Source of the DNA: Nitrospirota bacterium
Lineage (GTDB): Bacteria > Nitrospirota > Leptospirillia > Leptospirillales > Leptospirillaceae
Direction: 5' to 3'
Length of the DNA: 57,775 bases
Assembly (NCBI GenBank): GCA_021810805.1
Contig: JAJZHW010000009.1
Coordinates: 1-57,775 of the forward strand
Part shown: in pieces, positions 1 to 7,544 of the stretch
Position numbering within the stretch: position 1 is the stretch's first letter
Layout: every line of letters begins with the position of its first letter
Notes under the pieces: model-generated
What the model saw: only the letters and a program-made list of their open reading frames with translations
What the model was told of the DNA's origin: nothing
Databases searched by the model: none
Made by a program: the position numbers and the translations under genes

Positions 1-672
1 GCGGTTCGTCATCCGTCCCAACTGGTCGGGAAGTCCTTGCTTGAGGGCGGCGAGAGCCTCCCGGAGACGTTCCTCGGCCAGGGCATAGACCAGGAGAGCC
101 ATCGCCATGACGGTGATGAGTGCCATGATCCGGGACTCCTTCTTGAGGAAGAAGCTCTCGGCATAGAGACGCGGATCCTTGAGGAAGCGGTTGCTCCCCT
201 CGATCGTCGATCCCTGGGCCTTGTAGGTGGAGATCAGGGAGCCAGACGAGAGTGAGGCGTCGTCGACATTGTTGGTGGCCAGCACGAAGAGGCCCTTTTT
301 GCTGAGGGCCGTCGCGATCTTCTTCGGGTCTTCCATGAGAGGCGCCGAGATCTGAACCCCCTGAAGCGGGGGTTCGGCTCCCTTCTTGGGTCGCCCCTTT
401 GAGGCGTAGCCCCGGACCTCTGTCAGGATCGCCTCTCCGGCCGTGTGGTACTTGGCCGTCTTGAAGAGGGCCTGCAGAGTTTTCCGGGCATCCTCCGGAC
501 AGGAAAAGTGACGGGAGGAGAGCTCGTCAAGGGCTGATGCCAGAGACCGGCGTTCTTTGTCGATCCGCGTCTCGAGCGTCTTCTTCTCCTGGAGGAAGTT
601 CTTTATGGTTCCCGCCACAATGCCTAGGTGGTCGAGGCGCTTGATGGTCAGAGGGTTGGGATGCTTGAACAT
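1..672 (-). pseudogene. Internally deleted IS1634-family transposase, cut by the window edge
   Basis: The minus strand is open for all 224 codons from ATG 672 to the window edge. The first ~23 residues (core KRLDHLGIVAG) match the N-terminal DUF4277 segment of IS1634-family transposases. The next residues (FLQEKKTLETRIDKE) belong to the middle of such proteins, and the rest (FLKDPRLYAESFFLKK, then a hydrophobic LLVYALAEERLREAL) is the usual C-terminal half. About 300 residues, including much of the DDE catalytic core, therefore seem to be missing near position 600, yet the frame is kept. Full-length members have about 500-570 residues. The remnant is probably inactive. Whether terminal repeats survive cannot be seen because the far end lies outside the window. 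The ~275 nt to its right (673-949) are AT-rich and hold no gene I can support. Confidence 0.7.
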
Positions 673-949
673 GATGTCAGAGCCTCCAGAGAAAGAGGAA
701 CGTGAGGAGGATACCTCCTTGAAGTCCCCACTCCTCCGAAAGAAAAGGCACATGTTCAGTCATGGTAAGAGTTTAATGTTTAACGTTTTTTGCGTTTTTC
801 TTAAATATTTTAGAAAAGGTGTTATTGAACAGGCACTTAAAATTGAGAAAATTCGCGGTCGAGAAATGACGAAGGTGGGACGCAGTATTTTAGAAAAGAA
901 AGAAAACTGAGCTTTCGTTGGTCTGCCTAGTGATTTTTGATCGTTTCAA

Positions 950-1165
950 TTAAGTCCTGGCCAAGACTTGAGCGGGAATCTGTTCGAAGGAGAAATGGGG
1001 AATATCCGCATGTTCGCCAGCATGTTCCACTGTAATGGCGCAAATCTGCCCTTTCTGATCAAGGTCAATCATTGTGTTTTCGTCCAGATCCCGAGTTTCG
1101 GATACTTCCGATTTCCTAAATTCGATATAAAGCGTGTCCGTGTCTTTAAAATATTTGACTTTCAT
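950..1165 (-). CDS. DUF2283 family small protein
   Basis: A 71-residue protein whose opening MKVKYFKDTDTLYIEFR, central LDENTMIDLD and following GQICAITVEHA are the hallmarks of DUF2283. These are small proteins often encoded right after a DUF4258 gene and suspected, but not proven in general, to form toxin-antitoxin pairs. The start codon overlaps the stop of the broken DUF4258-like gene upstream (ATGA), the arrangement expected of a coupled pair. With its partner broken, this protein may be an orphan. Molecular function is unknown. Confidence 0.75.
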   Translation of the reverse strand: MKVKYFKDTDTLYIEFRKSEVSETRDLDENTMIDLDQKGQICAITVEHAGEHADIPHFSFEQIPAQVLART

Positions 1166-1345
1166 GGCTCAAACCTCCGGTCAAAAAAAGCATTAAGGAC
1201 AGTTTCCCTATCATCCAACAAAATCACCCTCAAACATTTCCCCTCAAACTCTGGAGCATTCCCTTCACATGCGAATCCGCCCATCTTCCTGAACGATTTC
1301 CTTCATTGGATTTTGAATTACTCTTTCGAACCAACTCCTTCATCA
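1162..1345 (-). pseudogene. Decayed DUF4258-like gene (partner of DUF2283)
   Basis: No single frame is open, but two frames together spell a DUF4258-like C-terminal half. One reads ERVIQNPMKEIVQEDGRIRM and then stops. The next frame reads GKCLRVILLDDRETVLNAF and FDRRFEP, ending in a TGA that overlaps the DUF2283 start. The shift lies at about 1266-1275 and fits a 2-nt loss or 1-nt gain after the Arg-Met codons. The N-terminal third is not recognisable. Intact relatives have about 90-100 residues and are RelE-like in presumed fold. Confidence 0.6.
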
Positions 1346-1371
1346 GAGGTTCTTTTTTATTTCCAATAATT

Positions 1372-1804
1372 TTTTGCACAAAATTCAGTACATTACCGAT
1401 GGGATGACCTGGTATCCTCCACCAGCGGGGTGACGACTCTTTGGGAGATCCGGTCTGCTACTGCGAATATTGCTAATTTTGCTACTGATCCCATCACCCT
1501 GGCAGAGCGAGTTGGAATCCGATTCGAGGCGGAGACCCCGGAGAGCCTGGGCAATCCCATCTTCTAGTACCGGGGACATATTCTCGCTTGGGAGAACGAC
1601 ACGCCGGAAACCAAGGTCTACGCCTGGGGCTTGGTCAATCTCTTTCCGGGACGGCCTTTGAGCGTTGATGCTGAACCTGTGGGCCGATTGCTTGGGCTGT
1701 CCCCCCGAGCGGTTCGGGAGACCCTGGCCAGGCTGACAAAGGACGGGGATCTTGTCCGCACGAGGGAGAGAGGCCGGGAGCTATTTCACTTGAGCATTCA
1801 ATAA
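1372..1804 (+). pseudogene. Broken gene with C-terminal winged-helix domain
   Basis: One frame is open from a TAA near 1370 to a TAA at 1802-1804 except for a single in-frame TAG at 1565-1567. Downstream of the TAG it encodes WENDTPETKVYAWGLVNL and then VGRLLGLSPRAVRETLARL with a basic wing (VRTRERGRELFHL), a typical winged-helix DNA-binding domain. No ATG lies upstream in frame, so the gene is probably truncated at its 5' end and also interrupted. The upstream part (about 60 codons) has no family I recognise. It could instead be a short domain started from a TTG after the stop, but no Shine-Dalgarno sequence is visible there. Confidence 0.45.
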
Positions 1805-1820
1805 CCGAAAGGAGGAAGGG

Positions 1821-1898
1821 ATGTTCGTTTTAGAGCAGGGAGTTTTTGTCATGGGGCTTGCGGTCTGCACGCTGGCCCTCATGGACAGGGGGCGGTGA
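1821..1898 (+). CDS. Possible 25-residue hydrophobic peptide
   Basis: A very strong ribosome-binding site (AAAGGAGG, 5 nt spacer) precedes ATG 1821, opening a 25-codon frame that encodes a mostly hydrophobic peptide (EQGVFVMGLAVCTLALM) ending in charged DRGR. It follows the broken winged-helix gene by 16 nt and could be the tail of the same transcript. Nothing identifies its function. The Shine-Dalgarno quality is the only real support, so this may be a remnant. Confidence 0.35.
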   Translation: MFVLEQGVFVMGLAVCTLALMDRGR

Positions 1899-1906
1899 CA
1901 TGTCAC

Positions 1907-1940
1907 GAAACAGAAAAGGCCCCGGAGAGACCCGAGGCCC
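1907..1940 (-). terminator. Rho-independent terminator of the outer-membrane protein gene
   Basis: Read on the minus strand: GGCCTCGG (1939-1932), a 6-nt loop, CCGGGGCC (1925-1918), then TTTTCTGTTT. The 8-bp stem has one G-U pair. It lies 24 nt past the stop at 1964, as expected for the barrel-protein gene. Confidence 0.65.
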
Positions 1941-2332
1941 TAAATCATCGATGAATTTTAAAATCATGACTTAGAATAAAACCACATTCGATAGTCAAAA
2001 CCAAATAACACAAAGAAGGTGCTGATATTTGTCGATCCAGTTCCAGAGATGTAGGCATTATTTCCCGCTAAAGTCATTGATGATGTCGGGTCATTAAATA
2101 GATATCCGATCTCGGTATTGAGGGAAAGATTTGGAGTGACATAATAATCAGTACCAAGAGCAACCCGAAGGCCCAAGGAGGTTCCTGGACTCACAACACA
2201 TGAAATGCTATCTGCTGAGCAGACCGCATTCAGAGATGCACTATTTGTAAAACTGTTGGCATTAACTCCTATACCGAAGGAGCCATAAAAAGACCAGTTT
2301 TCCATTTTATCAGTGCGAAGTTCAATTGTAGG

Positions 2333-2340
2333 CAAAAATG
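2333..2340. repeat. Left target-site duplication of the mini-element
   Basis: CAAAAATG, identical to 2530-2537 on the other side of the element. Confidence 0.85.
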
Positions 2341-2529
2341 GTAACTACTCAGCTACAACATCTTGTGGGCAATACCATGGATGCTCACTACATTTTGTGG
2401 ATTCCATAGAGAAAAGCGATTGGAAATGCGTTGCATTTAAACAATTCCACACCTCAGTCGTCGCCGACTTATTAATAAATATCTGTGGTTGCGTGATTGG
2501 TGGTGATTAGCGCCCACCTGAGTAGTTAC
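2341..2529. mobile_element. 189-bp MITE-like element with IS66-type ends
   Basis: The element begins GTAACTACTCAG (2341-2352) and ends with its exact complement CTGAGTAGTTAC (2518-2529), a 12-bp perfect terminal inverted repeat. It is flanked by the direct repeat CAAAAATG at 2333-2340 and 2530-2537. Ends starting GTAA and 8-bp target duplications are characteristic of the IS66 family. It contains no credible gene, so it must have been moved in trans by a full-length relative. It interrupts the outer-membrane protein gene. Confidence 0.85.
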
Positions 2530-2537
2530 CAAAAATG
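2530..2537. repeat. Right target-site duplication of the mini-element
   Basis: CAAAAATG, identical to 2333-2340. Removing the element plus one copy restores the host reading frame. Confidence 0.85.
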
Positions 2538-3113
2538 AAACGGATGTTGCTTCCCCGAAATTAAAACCAGAAGATATTACATTGACTGGGTGGCCTGAAA
2601 TATTAATATCAAGTCCAACAAGAGTATTTAGTGGGATGGTGTCAAAATGGGAAACTCCATAAAGGGCACTGAAGTTGACCATATAATCGACTGCGGATCC
2701 TAACACTGAATCGATGTTTTGAGTGGGAGCCCCGAATCCACCTTGTATTCCTAATAAGACGGATCCAGTGTAATCGTTTCTTCCGCTATTTTTCTTTAAA
2801 TCCTCATTCATTTTAGCAGTCTGAGAGTCGTTACCTTCATTAGATTGAGGCGTTGTTGATGAGGAGGAAGGCGAAGCCCCCTCAGCATTTGAACTTGCTC
2901 CAAATGAAGTGTGTGGACTCCCGATCAACACAAGAAGGCTTAATAAGGCAAACATGCTCCACAAGCTAAAACGTTGTCGTGCCATATTTTCTCCTTTGTA
3001 CTTTATGTATTGAGGAAATCGGAGGAATAAAAATCCGAACAGATTCTACCAAAGTTTTTGCTTGTTTAATATCCTGAATTGGGTTATGGGTTTTAGAGTG
3101 AAAAAATTAGGGC

Positions 3114-3365
3114 ATGACTTTTCGCCCTGCCCACCAAAAACTCGGAGAATACCTTCGAGACCTTAGAATGTCTGAAGGACTAAAACAGTCAGACCTTGCT
3201 TTGCTTTTAGGAAAACCACAATCCTATATCTCCAAATTTGAAACGGCAGAACGGCGTTTGGACATTTTTGAACTAATCGAAATTTGCCGAAGCCTCAATA
3301 AAGACCCTGTTCACGTTATTGAACACATCATTGAGAAAGTGGATGTGTGGGGAAACGGTGATTAG
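3114..3365 (+). CDS. Small XRE-family transcriptional regulator
   Basis: An 83-residue protein made almost entirely of one Cro/CI-type helix-turn-helix. LGEYLRDLRMSEGLKQSDLA is helix 1-2 and LLGKPQSYISKFETAERRLD is the recognition helix and its cap, followed by a C-terminal helix pair (LIEICRSLNKDPVHVIEHI). It is likely a cytoplasmic repressor of its own or a neighbouring accessory gene. Its target is not evident: no toxin-like partner lies beside it, and the gene convergent with it overlaps its 3' end by 4 nt. The ATG is preceded only by a weak TTAGGG. Confidence 0.8.
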   Translation: MTFRPAHQKLGEYLRDLRMSEGLKQSDLALLLGKPQSYISKFETAERRLDIFELIEICRSLNKDPVHVIEHIIEKVDVWGNGD

Positions 3366-3664
3366 CCCCCACTCCGAAGGAACGACAGGGCCTTTTTTCG
3401 ACCACTAGACCCTGAAAATCTCTCCCGGGGGGACGCCCCCTTTCCCAGCCGTCTCCTCCGGGATTCCATCTGGGCCATTTCAGCCAGCTGTAGCGCAATC
3501 TCGGGAGGCACGCCAATCCGCTCAATCTCGGTCACCGGAATTCGCCATCCTGCCCTTCCCGGGAGCTTGAAAGCCTGAAGCTTCCCCTTCCGAATCCACC
3601 GCCGAATTGTCTCGGACGTGATTCCCAAAACATCACTGGCTTCCCATAGAGAAAGGGCAATCAT
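3362..3664 (-). CDS. Excisionase-like helix-turn-helix protein
   Basis: A 100-residue protein. Its N-terminal half, with WEASDVLGITSETIRRWIRK and a following GWRIPVTEIERIG, is the MerR/excisionase (BldC-like) winged helix found in Xis-type recombination directionality factors and plasmid or phage regulators. The C-terminal half is basic and unstructured. The ATG overlaps the stop of the preceding gene (ATGA), so the two are translationally coupled. With that neighbour it resembles a remnant of an integrated element, but no integrase or attachment site is visible here. Confidence 0.7.
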   Translation of the reverse strand: MIALSLWEASDVLGITSETIRRWIRKGKLQAFKLPGRAGWRIPVTEIERIGVPPEIALQLAEMAQMESRRRRLGKGASPRERFSGSSGRKKALSFLRSGG

Positions 3665-3900
3665 TCCTGCCCCCCTTCCATATAGGCACGACGCTTCTCC
3701 GGACCGCCAAAAGATCGGATCATTTTCAGGTCTTCAGCCATGAGAACCTTCTCAATCGTCCCCCGCCTGGACAATTTCCAGAAAGCCGCCAGCCTCTCCA
3801 AGGCGTGAAAGGCCGGGATGGGAAGTTGGATTGCCATCCATCTCCACCGTTGGACCTGCCTCCAAGATCGGTGCTTCCGTTGCCTTTCGGCATCCGTCAT
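3661..3900 (-). CDS. Small basic protein, possible ribbon-helix-helix type
   Basis: A 79-residue protein beginning MTDAERQRKHRSWRQ, a basic opening common in small mobile-element proteins. It continues with IPAFHALERLAAFWKLSRRG and TIEKVL, resembling a ribbon-helix-helix DNA-binding segment. I chose ATG 3900 because a GGGGGGAG purine run lies 7 nt upstream; a TTG at 3930 could extend it by ten residues. It is first in a two-gene operon with the excisionase-like gene and sits just downstream of a good -10 element flanked by an inverted repeat. Exact function unknown. Confidence 0.55.
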   Translation of the reverse strand: MTDAERQRKHRSWRQVQRWRWMAIQLPIPAFHALERLAAFWKLSRRGTIEKVLMAEDLKMIRSFGGPEKRRAYMEGGQE

Positions 3901-3922
3901 CCCCATTCTCCCCCCTTTGCCA

Positions 3923-3960
3923 TGTGACAATGTGAGATAAGAGATTATAACACCGTCACA
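3923..3960 (-). promoter_or_regulatory. Promoter with flanking inverted repeat (possible operator)
   Basis: On the minus strand a consensus -10 hexamer TATAAT (3949-3944) is bracketed by TGTGAC (3960-3955) and GTCACA (3928-3923). The half-sites are perfect complements. The -35 region is only TTTTAA at a 17-nt spacing. The layout would let a regulator, perhaps one of the two proteins of the downstream operon, repress its own promoter. Confidence 0.5.
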
Positions 3961-4127
3961 AGTATTTTAAAAAAAATGTCTATATTTAACAATTATTTCG
4001 CTTATTCTACGGGGACTGGATTAGGCTATACCGCCTCGTGGATATCCCCGAGGGGTGGCTCGATTCTTTTGGAGAACCCCCAAGCCCTAGGGATCTCCTA
4101 AATGCATCCAACGACAATGGAGAATCG

Positions 4128-4342
4128 ATGAGAGAAGAAACGATGACTCTGGAATATTGGGAAGACGAGGGATGGTTGTCGGTCATCTTGTCGAATGCCC
4201 GAAGGTCGCCAGTCAGGGGAAAACGCTGGAGGAACTGGCGGAGAACGTTCGGGACACTTATCGGCTGATCCGTCCTGACGAAAGACGGCCTTCCCGTATT
4301 CGGAAATCCTGTCGGTCATCACCTAGAAGAAACGGGCCTTAA
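4128..4342 (+). pseudogene. Frameshifted HicB-like antitoxin gene
   Basis: From ATG 4128 the frame reads MREETMTLEYWEDEGWL. A +1 shift at about 4176-4182 is then needed to continue as VGHLVECPKVASQGKTLEEL and AENVRDTYRLI, the partial-RNase-H-like HicB domain. A single lost G (TTGTCGG where TTGGTCGG is expected) explains the break. The C-terminal tail after YRLI no longer looks like HicB. No hicA mRNA-interferase gene is recognisable beside it. This is a dead half of a toxin-antitoxin module. Confidence 0.65.
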
Positions 4343-4501
4343 AACGCAAAAACGGGGCATGATTTACAGATTCGTCCCTCGAATGAGATGCCGTGGATAG
4401 CCATAAGGCAAAAAGGGGCATTTCTCTCGCCGGAAATGGAATATGTATGGAACAGGATGGAAGAGAGGAAAGAGTAGAACTGCCTAAGTTCCTGTGAAAT
4501 T

Positions 4502-4577
4502 TGGTGGCGATGGAGGGATTCGAACCCCCGACCGAGTGATTATGATTCACCTGCTCTGCCGACTGAGCTACATCGCC
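4502..4577 (-). tRNA. tRNA-Met (CAT), elongator type
   Basis: On the minus strand the 7-bp acceptor GGCGATG pairs with CATCGCC. The D-stem is GCTC/GAGC, the anticodon stem GGTGA/TCACT carries loop ATCATAA with anticodon CAT, and the T-arm is normal. CCA is encoded (4504-4502). The G1-C72 pair excludes an initiator. The ATCATAA loop is typical of bacterial elongator Met tRNAs, although a CAT anticodon could also be an Ile tRNA modified to lysidine. A promoter lies about 40 nt upstream. Confidence 0.92.
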
Positions 4578-4618
4578 TTTAAGAAGAGAGTCTTGCTTCG
4601 TTGCGGAAAAACTTTTGT

Positions 4619-4647
4619 ACTATAGCACGCGAAAGAACCCAGAGCAA
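4619..4647 (-). promoter_or_regulatory. Sigma-70-type promoter of tRNA-Met
   Basis: On the minus strand TTGCTC (4647-4642), a 17-nt spacer and TATAGT (4624-4619), with the tRNA 5' end at 4577. Confidence 0.6.
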
Positions 4648-4680
4648 TCCACCCGATCGATTCCTGGGGAGCAGGAACCC

Positions 4681-5112
4681 TTAGTGGTGATTCTTTTCGA
4701 AGTGCCCTTCACGGGTCAGTCGAGCATGCTCCTTCATGATGCACTTGTCCATGACAACTGCCATGCCGGCAATCTCCGCCATACGTGCCCCCTCTTCACT
4801 AACGATTCCCTCCTGAATCCACAGACGAGGAACGGCTGTTGCGACCGCTTCCCGCACAACATCAGGAACATCCGATGCCTTTCTGAAAATAACAACCAGA
4901 TCCGGCGTCACAGGGAGACTCTTCAGGTCTGGGAAGCAAGGAACATGAGCCACAGATGTCAGATTTGGGTTAACAGGAAGCACATCAAATCCATGATCTT
5001 TAAGGTAGCTCGCCACCGTGAGGCTCGGACGACCGAGCTTATCGGAAATCCCAACAACAGCCACGGTTTTTGAATCCTTCAAAATCGAATGAATTAAATC
5101 ATCTTGTGCCAT
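4681..5112 (-). CDS. CoA-binding domain protein (YccU-like)
   Basis: A protein of 143 residues from ATG 5112, chosen because GAGAGG lies 8 nt upstream and the family motif follows at the normal distance; an in-frame ATG at 5166 would add 18 residues without similarity. SKTVAVVGISDKLGRPSLTV is the nucleotide-binding turn of the CoA-binding Rossmann domain (also seen in succinyl-CoA synthetase alpha subunits), and ending segments such as RLWIQEGIVSEEGA are diagnostic. These stand-alone proteins bind CoA in the cytoplasm; their physiological role is not established. The gene runs toward tRNA-Met and appears monocistronic. Confidence 0.85.
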   Translation of the reverse strand: MAQDDLIHSILKDSKTVAVVGISDKLGRPSLTVASYLKDHGFDVLPVNPNLTSVAHVPCFPDLKSLPVTPDLVVIFRKASDVPDVVREAVATAVPRLWIQEGIVSEEGARMAEIAGMAVVMDKCIMKEHARLTREGHFEKNHH

Positions 5113-5390
5113 AGTCAAAACCTCTCCGACGCGCTTCATCTCATGAGTTTTGATGAAAAAGAACAAAGATCATTAAAATGACAGGAGAAATCACTTGCCT
5201 GACGAAAGATCTGATGGCGGGATCCCTTATGAAGAGAGCCACTCCGATTCCCTTCATGCTATCATAGAATGGTGGCTGGCAGGAACCCGGAGAGGAAAAT
5301 GTTCCAGGAATGAACTGCCTGCCATATGAAAATCAGAGGGGTCTCCGTCCCAAGGAAACGGACAGCTCCACACACCCGAGGAACCTCGAG

Positions 5391-6548
5391 ATGATCTCTC
5401 TTCATACCGATGCAATGCCCTTTTTCCGACCGGGAGTTCGGGAGGCAATACTGAAGGAGCTTGACGATACTGTCGTTCCAACCGCCCGGGTCAGAAAAGG
5501 CCTAAAAAAGGCTGAGCGTCTGGAGACTTATCGGGATGAAGTGGCTCAATATGCGCAGTGCCGCCCGGAAGAGGTTGCCTTTGTTTCCTCTGCTACCGAA
5601 GCCAACGTCTGGGCCATCCGAGGAGTTCGGTTCCCTGGGAATTCTACACCTGATCATATTCTGCTTTCGCCCCTTGAACATCTTTCCATTCTTCGCAGTG
5701 CAGAAGCCCTCTCCCGGGAGACCAGCGCAACCATAAAATGGATGCCTCTCACTCCACGGGGGGAGGTCGACATCGAAGCCCTACGCAAATCCTGGCCGAG
5801 CGGTCGAACCCTGGTCTCATTACAACGAGTCAACACTGAAACAGGGCTCCTTCAACCGCTCAAGGAGGTTGCCCAACTGGTTCGGGAAAAGGGCGGCATT
5901 CTCCACAGTGACGCCTCAGGATCTCATGGCTGGGAACTCCCCCTTTTTTCAAATGGTGGGCCAGACCTCATTTCACTTTCTTCTGCAGCGACCGGTGGGC
6001 CGGCCGGAGTTGCAGCACTCATCATTCGTCGAGGCATCCGCATCAATCCTTGGCTACTGGGTGGGGCACAAGAAGAGGGGCGCCGGGCGGGAAGTCAGCC
6101 TGTTTTCCTGGCGGCAGGCTTCGCCAGAGCCCTCACCCACGAAAAAGAGTCCCTTGAAGAAGAGCGAAAGCGACTTCTTAACTTGGATAGAACCTTCCTC
6201 TCTTCCATCACGAACGACCACCCGGATATAACGGTCGTAGGACGAGAGGGACATCGCCGTCCAGGAATGATTAACCTTCTTGTCCCCGAAGTCGATGGCC
6301 AGGCCCTTCTCTCCCTTCTCGACAGAGAGGGTGTGGAGGTAGGAACGGGGGCCAGCTGTTCGGCTCAATCCCTCACCGTATCACACGTATTGACGGCCCT
6401 TGGCCATCCCGCACGCCGGGCCCAGGGATCGATTGTCCTCTCGCTCGGGTGGTGGAACAGGGAGTCCGACCTTAAACCGTTCCTTACGGCATTGAGAAAG
6501 TCTCGGGAGATCCTTTCCCGGATCAACGTTTCCGGAGCCACCGCCTAG
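5391..6548 (+). CDS. Cysteine desulfurase homologue lacking the PLP lysine
   Basis: A class V aminotransferase-fold protein of 385 residues from ATG 5391. That start gives the family opening ISLHTDAMPFFRPGVREAI; an ATG at 5310 would add 27 unrelated residues. The usual IscS/NifS landmarks are present: EH (H97), HSDASGS (D174, the pyridine-nitrogen Asp) and the catalytic-loop Cys in GTGASCSAQSL (C323). However, the Schiff-base segment SLSAHKIYGPKG of IscS is SLSSAATGGPAG here, so both the His and the Lys are Ala (A199, A200). The substrate-binding Arg pair near the C-terminus (IRFSLGRF in IscS) is IVLSLGWW. It therefore probably cannot bind PLP covalently or act as an ordinary desulfurase. A sulfur carrier, partner or regulatory role is inference. 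The frame is intact, so selection seems to maintain it. Confidence 0.75.
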   Translation: MISLHTDAMPFFRPGVREAILKELDDTVVPTARVRKGLKKAERLETYRDEVAQYAQCRPEEVAFVSSATEANVWAIRGVRFPGNSTPDHILLSPLEHLSILRSAEALSRETSATIKWMPLTPRGEVDIEALRKSWPSGRTLVSLQRVNTETGLLQPLKEVAQLVREKGGILHSDASGSHGWELPLFSNGGPDLISLSSAATGGPAGVAALIIRRGIRINPWLLGGAQEEGRRAGSQPVFLAAGFARALTHEKESLEEERKRLLNLDRTFLSSITNDHPDITVVGREGHRRPGMINLLVPEVDGQALLSLLDREGVEVGTGASCSAQSLTVSHVLTALGHPARRAQGSIVLSLGWWNRESDLKPFLTALRKSREILSRINVSGATA

Positions 6549-6634
6549 AATCTGAGGAGGGAAAGCGTGGTCCCTCGCATGAGAACCATCTTTTCCTCCC
6601 CCACAGCCATCGGGAACAGACCCTTGAGGAGTCC

Positions 6635-7540
6635 ATGATGAGTGCCAATATCGGGCAGGAAGTCCATGCAATTATCGGGGGAACAGGGTTTGTCGGACGC
6701 TATCTGGCCGAGGCTCTCCGGGCGGAAAGAAAAGTCCGAATTCGGCTTATGGCAAGGAAACATCCCGATTTTCTTCCCCCGGACACAGAGTTCTTCCCTG
6801 CTGATGCCGTCTCGGGAAAAGGACTCAAGGATGGACTCTCCAACGCAACGGTTGTCTGGTACCTTCCAGGACTTCTCGCAGAAACCCGCGAACAATCCTA
6901 TGAGTTGGTCCACCATCAGGGGGTCGTCAACACATTGGCGGCAGTGAATCGAGATTGCCTCAAGAGATTTATACACATGAGTGCTGTCGGCACCGCCCCC
7001 AATGCTCCTAGTGCTTACCATCGGACAAAGGCGCGCGGAGAAGAGGTCATTAGAAAGAGCGGACTCCCTTACACAATCGTGCGGCCCTCACTCGTTTTCG
7101 GAAAAGGGGACCGCTCCATCAATCAGTTTCTCGATTTGGCCCGACTCTTTCACATTCTTCCCATGATTGGTCCGGGAACAGCTCGGGTCCAGCCGATTTT
7201 TGCCGGCGATCTTGGCAAACTATGCGCGCTGATTTCCTCCCGCGAAGATACTGCGGGAAAAATCTATGAAGCGGGAGGTCCTCGAATTTACACCTACCGG
7301 CAAATGATGGAGGCGATAAAATCCTCCCGACATCTTCATGCCCTTATACTTGGGGCCCCAGTTGGGATCATGATGGCCTCTGCCTTGGCACAGAAAGTTC
7401 TCCTTCCTCGCCCCTTCCTGACCCCTGATGTTCTTAGAATGGCCATTTCAGACAACGTTCCTGTGAAAAACGCATGTGTCGCCGACTTTGGGATGACCCT
7501 TCTTGGACTTGAGGCTTGGCTCGAGAAGGCCGAGGGGTGA
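6635..7540 (+). CDS. NAD(P)-binding epimerase/NDUFA9-like protein
   Basis: A 301-residue extended/atypical short-chain dehydrogenase. The N-terminal IIGGTGFVGRYLAEAL is the GxxGxxG nucleotide-binding turn, RFIHMSAVGT carries the central Ser and AYHRTKARGEEVIRKSGLPY the YxxxK-like position (Y followed by HRTK), with IVRPSLVFG after it. This pattern matches the NDUFA9-like branch, cytoplasmic proteins linked in other organisms to quinone biosynthesis or complex I. GAGGAG lies 7 nt before ATG 6635. It is downstream of the desulfurase-like gene by 86 nt and abuts the dioxygenase gene, suggesting an operon. The exact substrate is unknown. Confidence 0.8.
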   Translation: MMSANIGQEVHAIIGGTGFVGRYLAEALRAERKVRIRLMARKHPDFLPPDTEFFPADAVSGKGLKDGLSNATVVWYLPGLLAETREQSYELVHHQGVVNTLAAVNRDCLKRFIHMSAVGTAPNAPSAYHRTKARGEEVIRKSGLPYTIVRPSLVFGKGDRSINQFLDLARLFHILPMIGPGTARVQPIFAGDLGKLCALISSREDTAGKIYEAGGPRIYTYRQMMEAIKSSRHLHALILGAPVGIMMASALAQKVLLPRPFLTPDVLRMAISDNVPVKNACVADFGMTLLGLEAWLEKAEG

Positions 7541-7544
7541 TGGG

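Larger units (their letters stand above)
1964..2985 (-). pseudogene. Outer-membrane beta-barrel protein gene split by a mini-insertion element
   Basis: The 5' part (2985 to 2530) encodes a signal peptide (MARQRF, then a hydrophobic run to SFGA), a Ser/Thr-rich linker and barrel-like strands. The 3' part (2332 to 1964) encodes more alternating aromatic strands and ends RMWFYSKS, the terminal aromatic pattern of outer-membrane barrels. A 189-bp element with its 8-bp duplication separates them. Joining SVSFL directly to PTIELRTDK, i.e. deleting the element and one duplication copy, restores one uninterrupted 274-residue protein, so the insertion is clean and recent. As it stands, translation runs into the element and stops after 30 foreign residues, giving a 182-residue truncated product. 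The family is not recognised beyond a small porin-like or OmpW/OmpA-barrel type. A terminator follows the gene. Confidence 0.7.

Noticed and set aside
557-910. A 117-codon + strand frame
   Set aside because: Antisense to the transposase remnant at its 5' end and AT-rich low complexity beyond; no domain.
3114-3664. XRE regulator and excisionase-like gene as a toxin-antitoxin pair
   Set aside because: They are convergent rather than in one operon and neither resembles a toxin.
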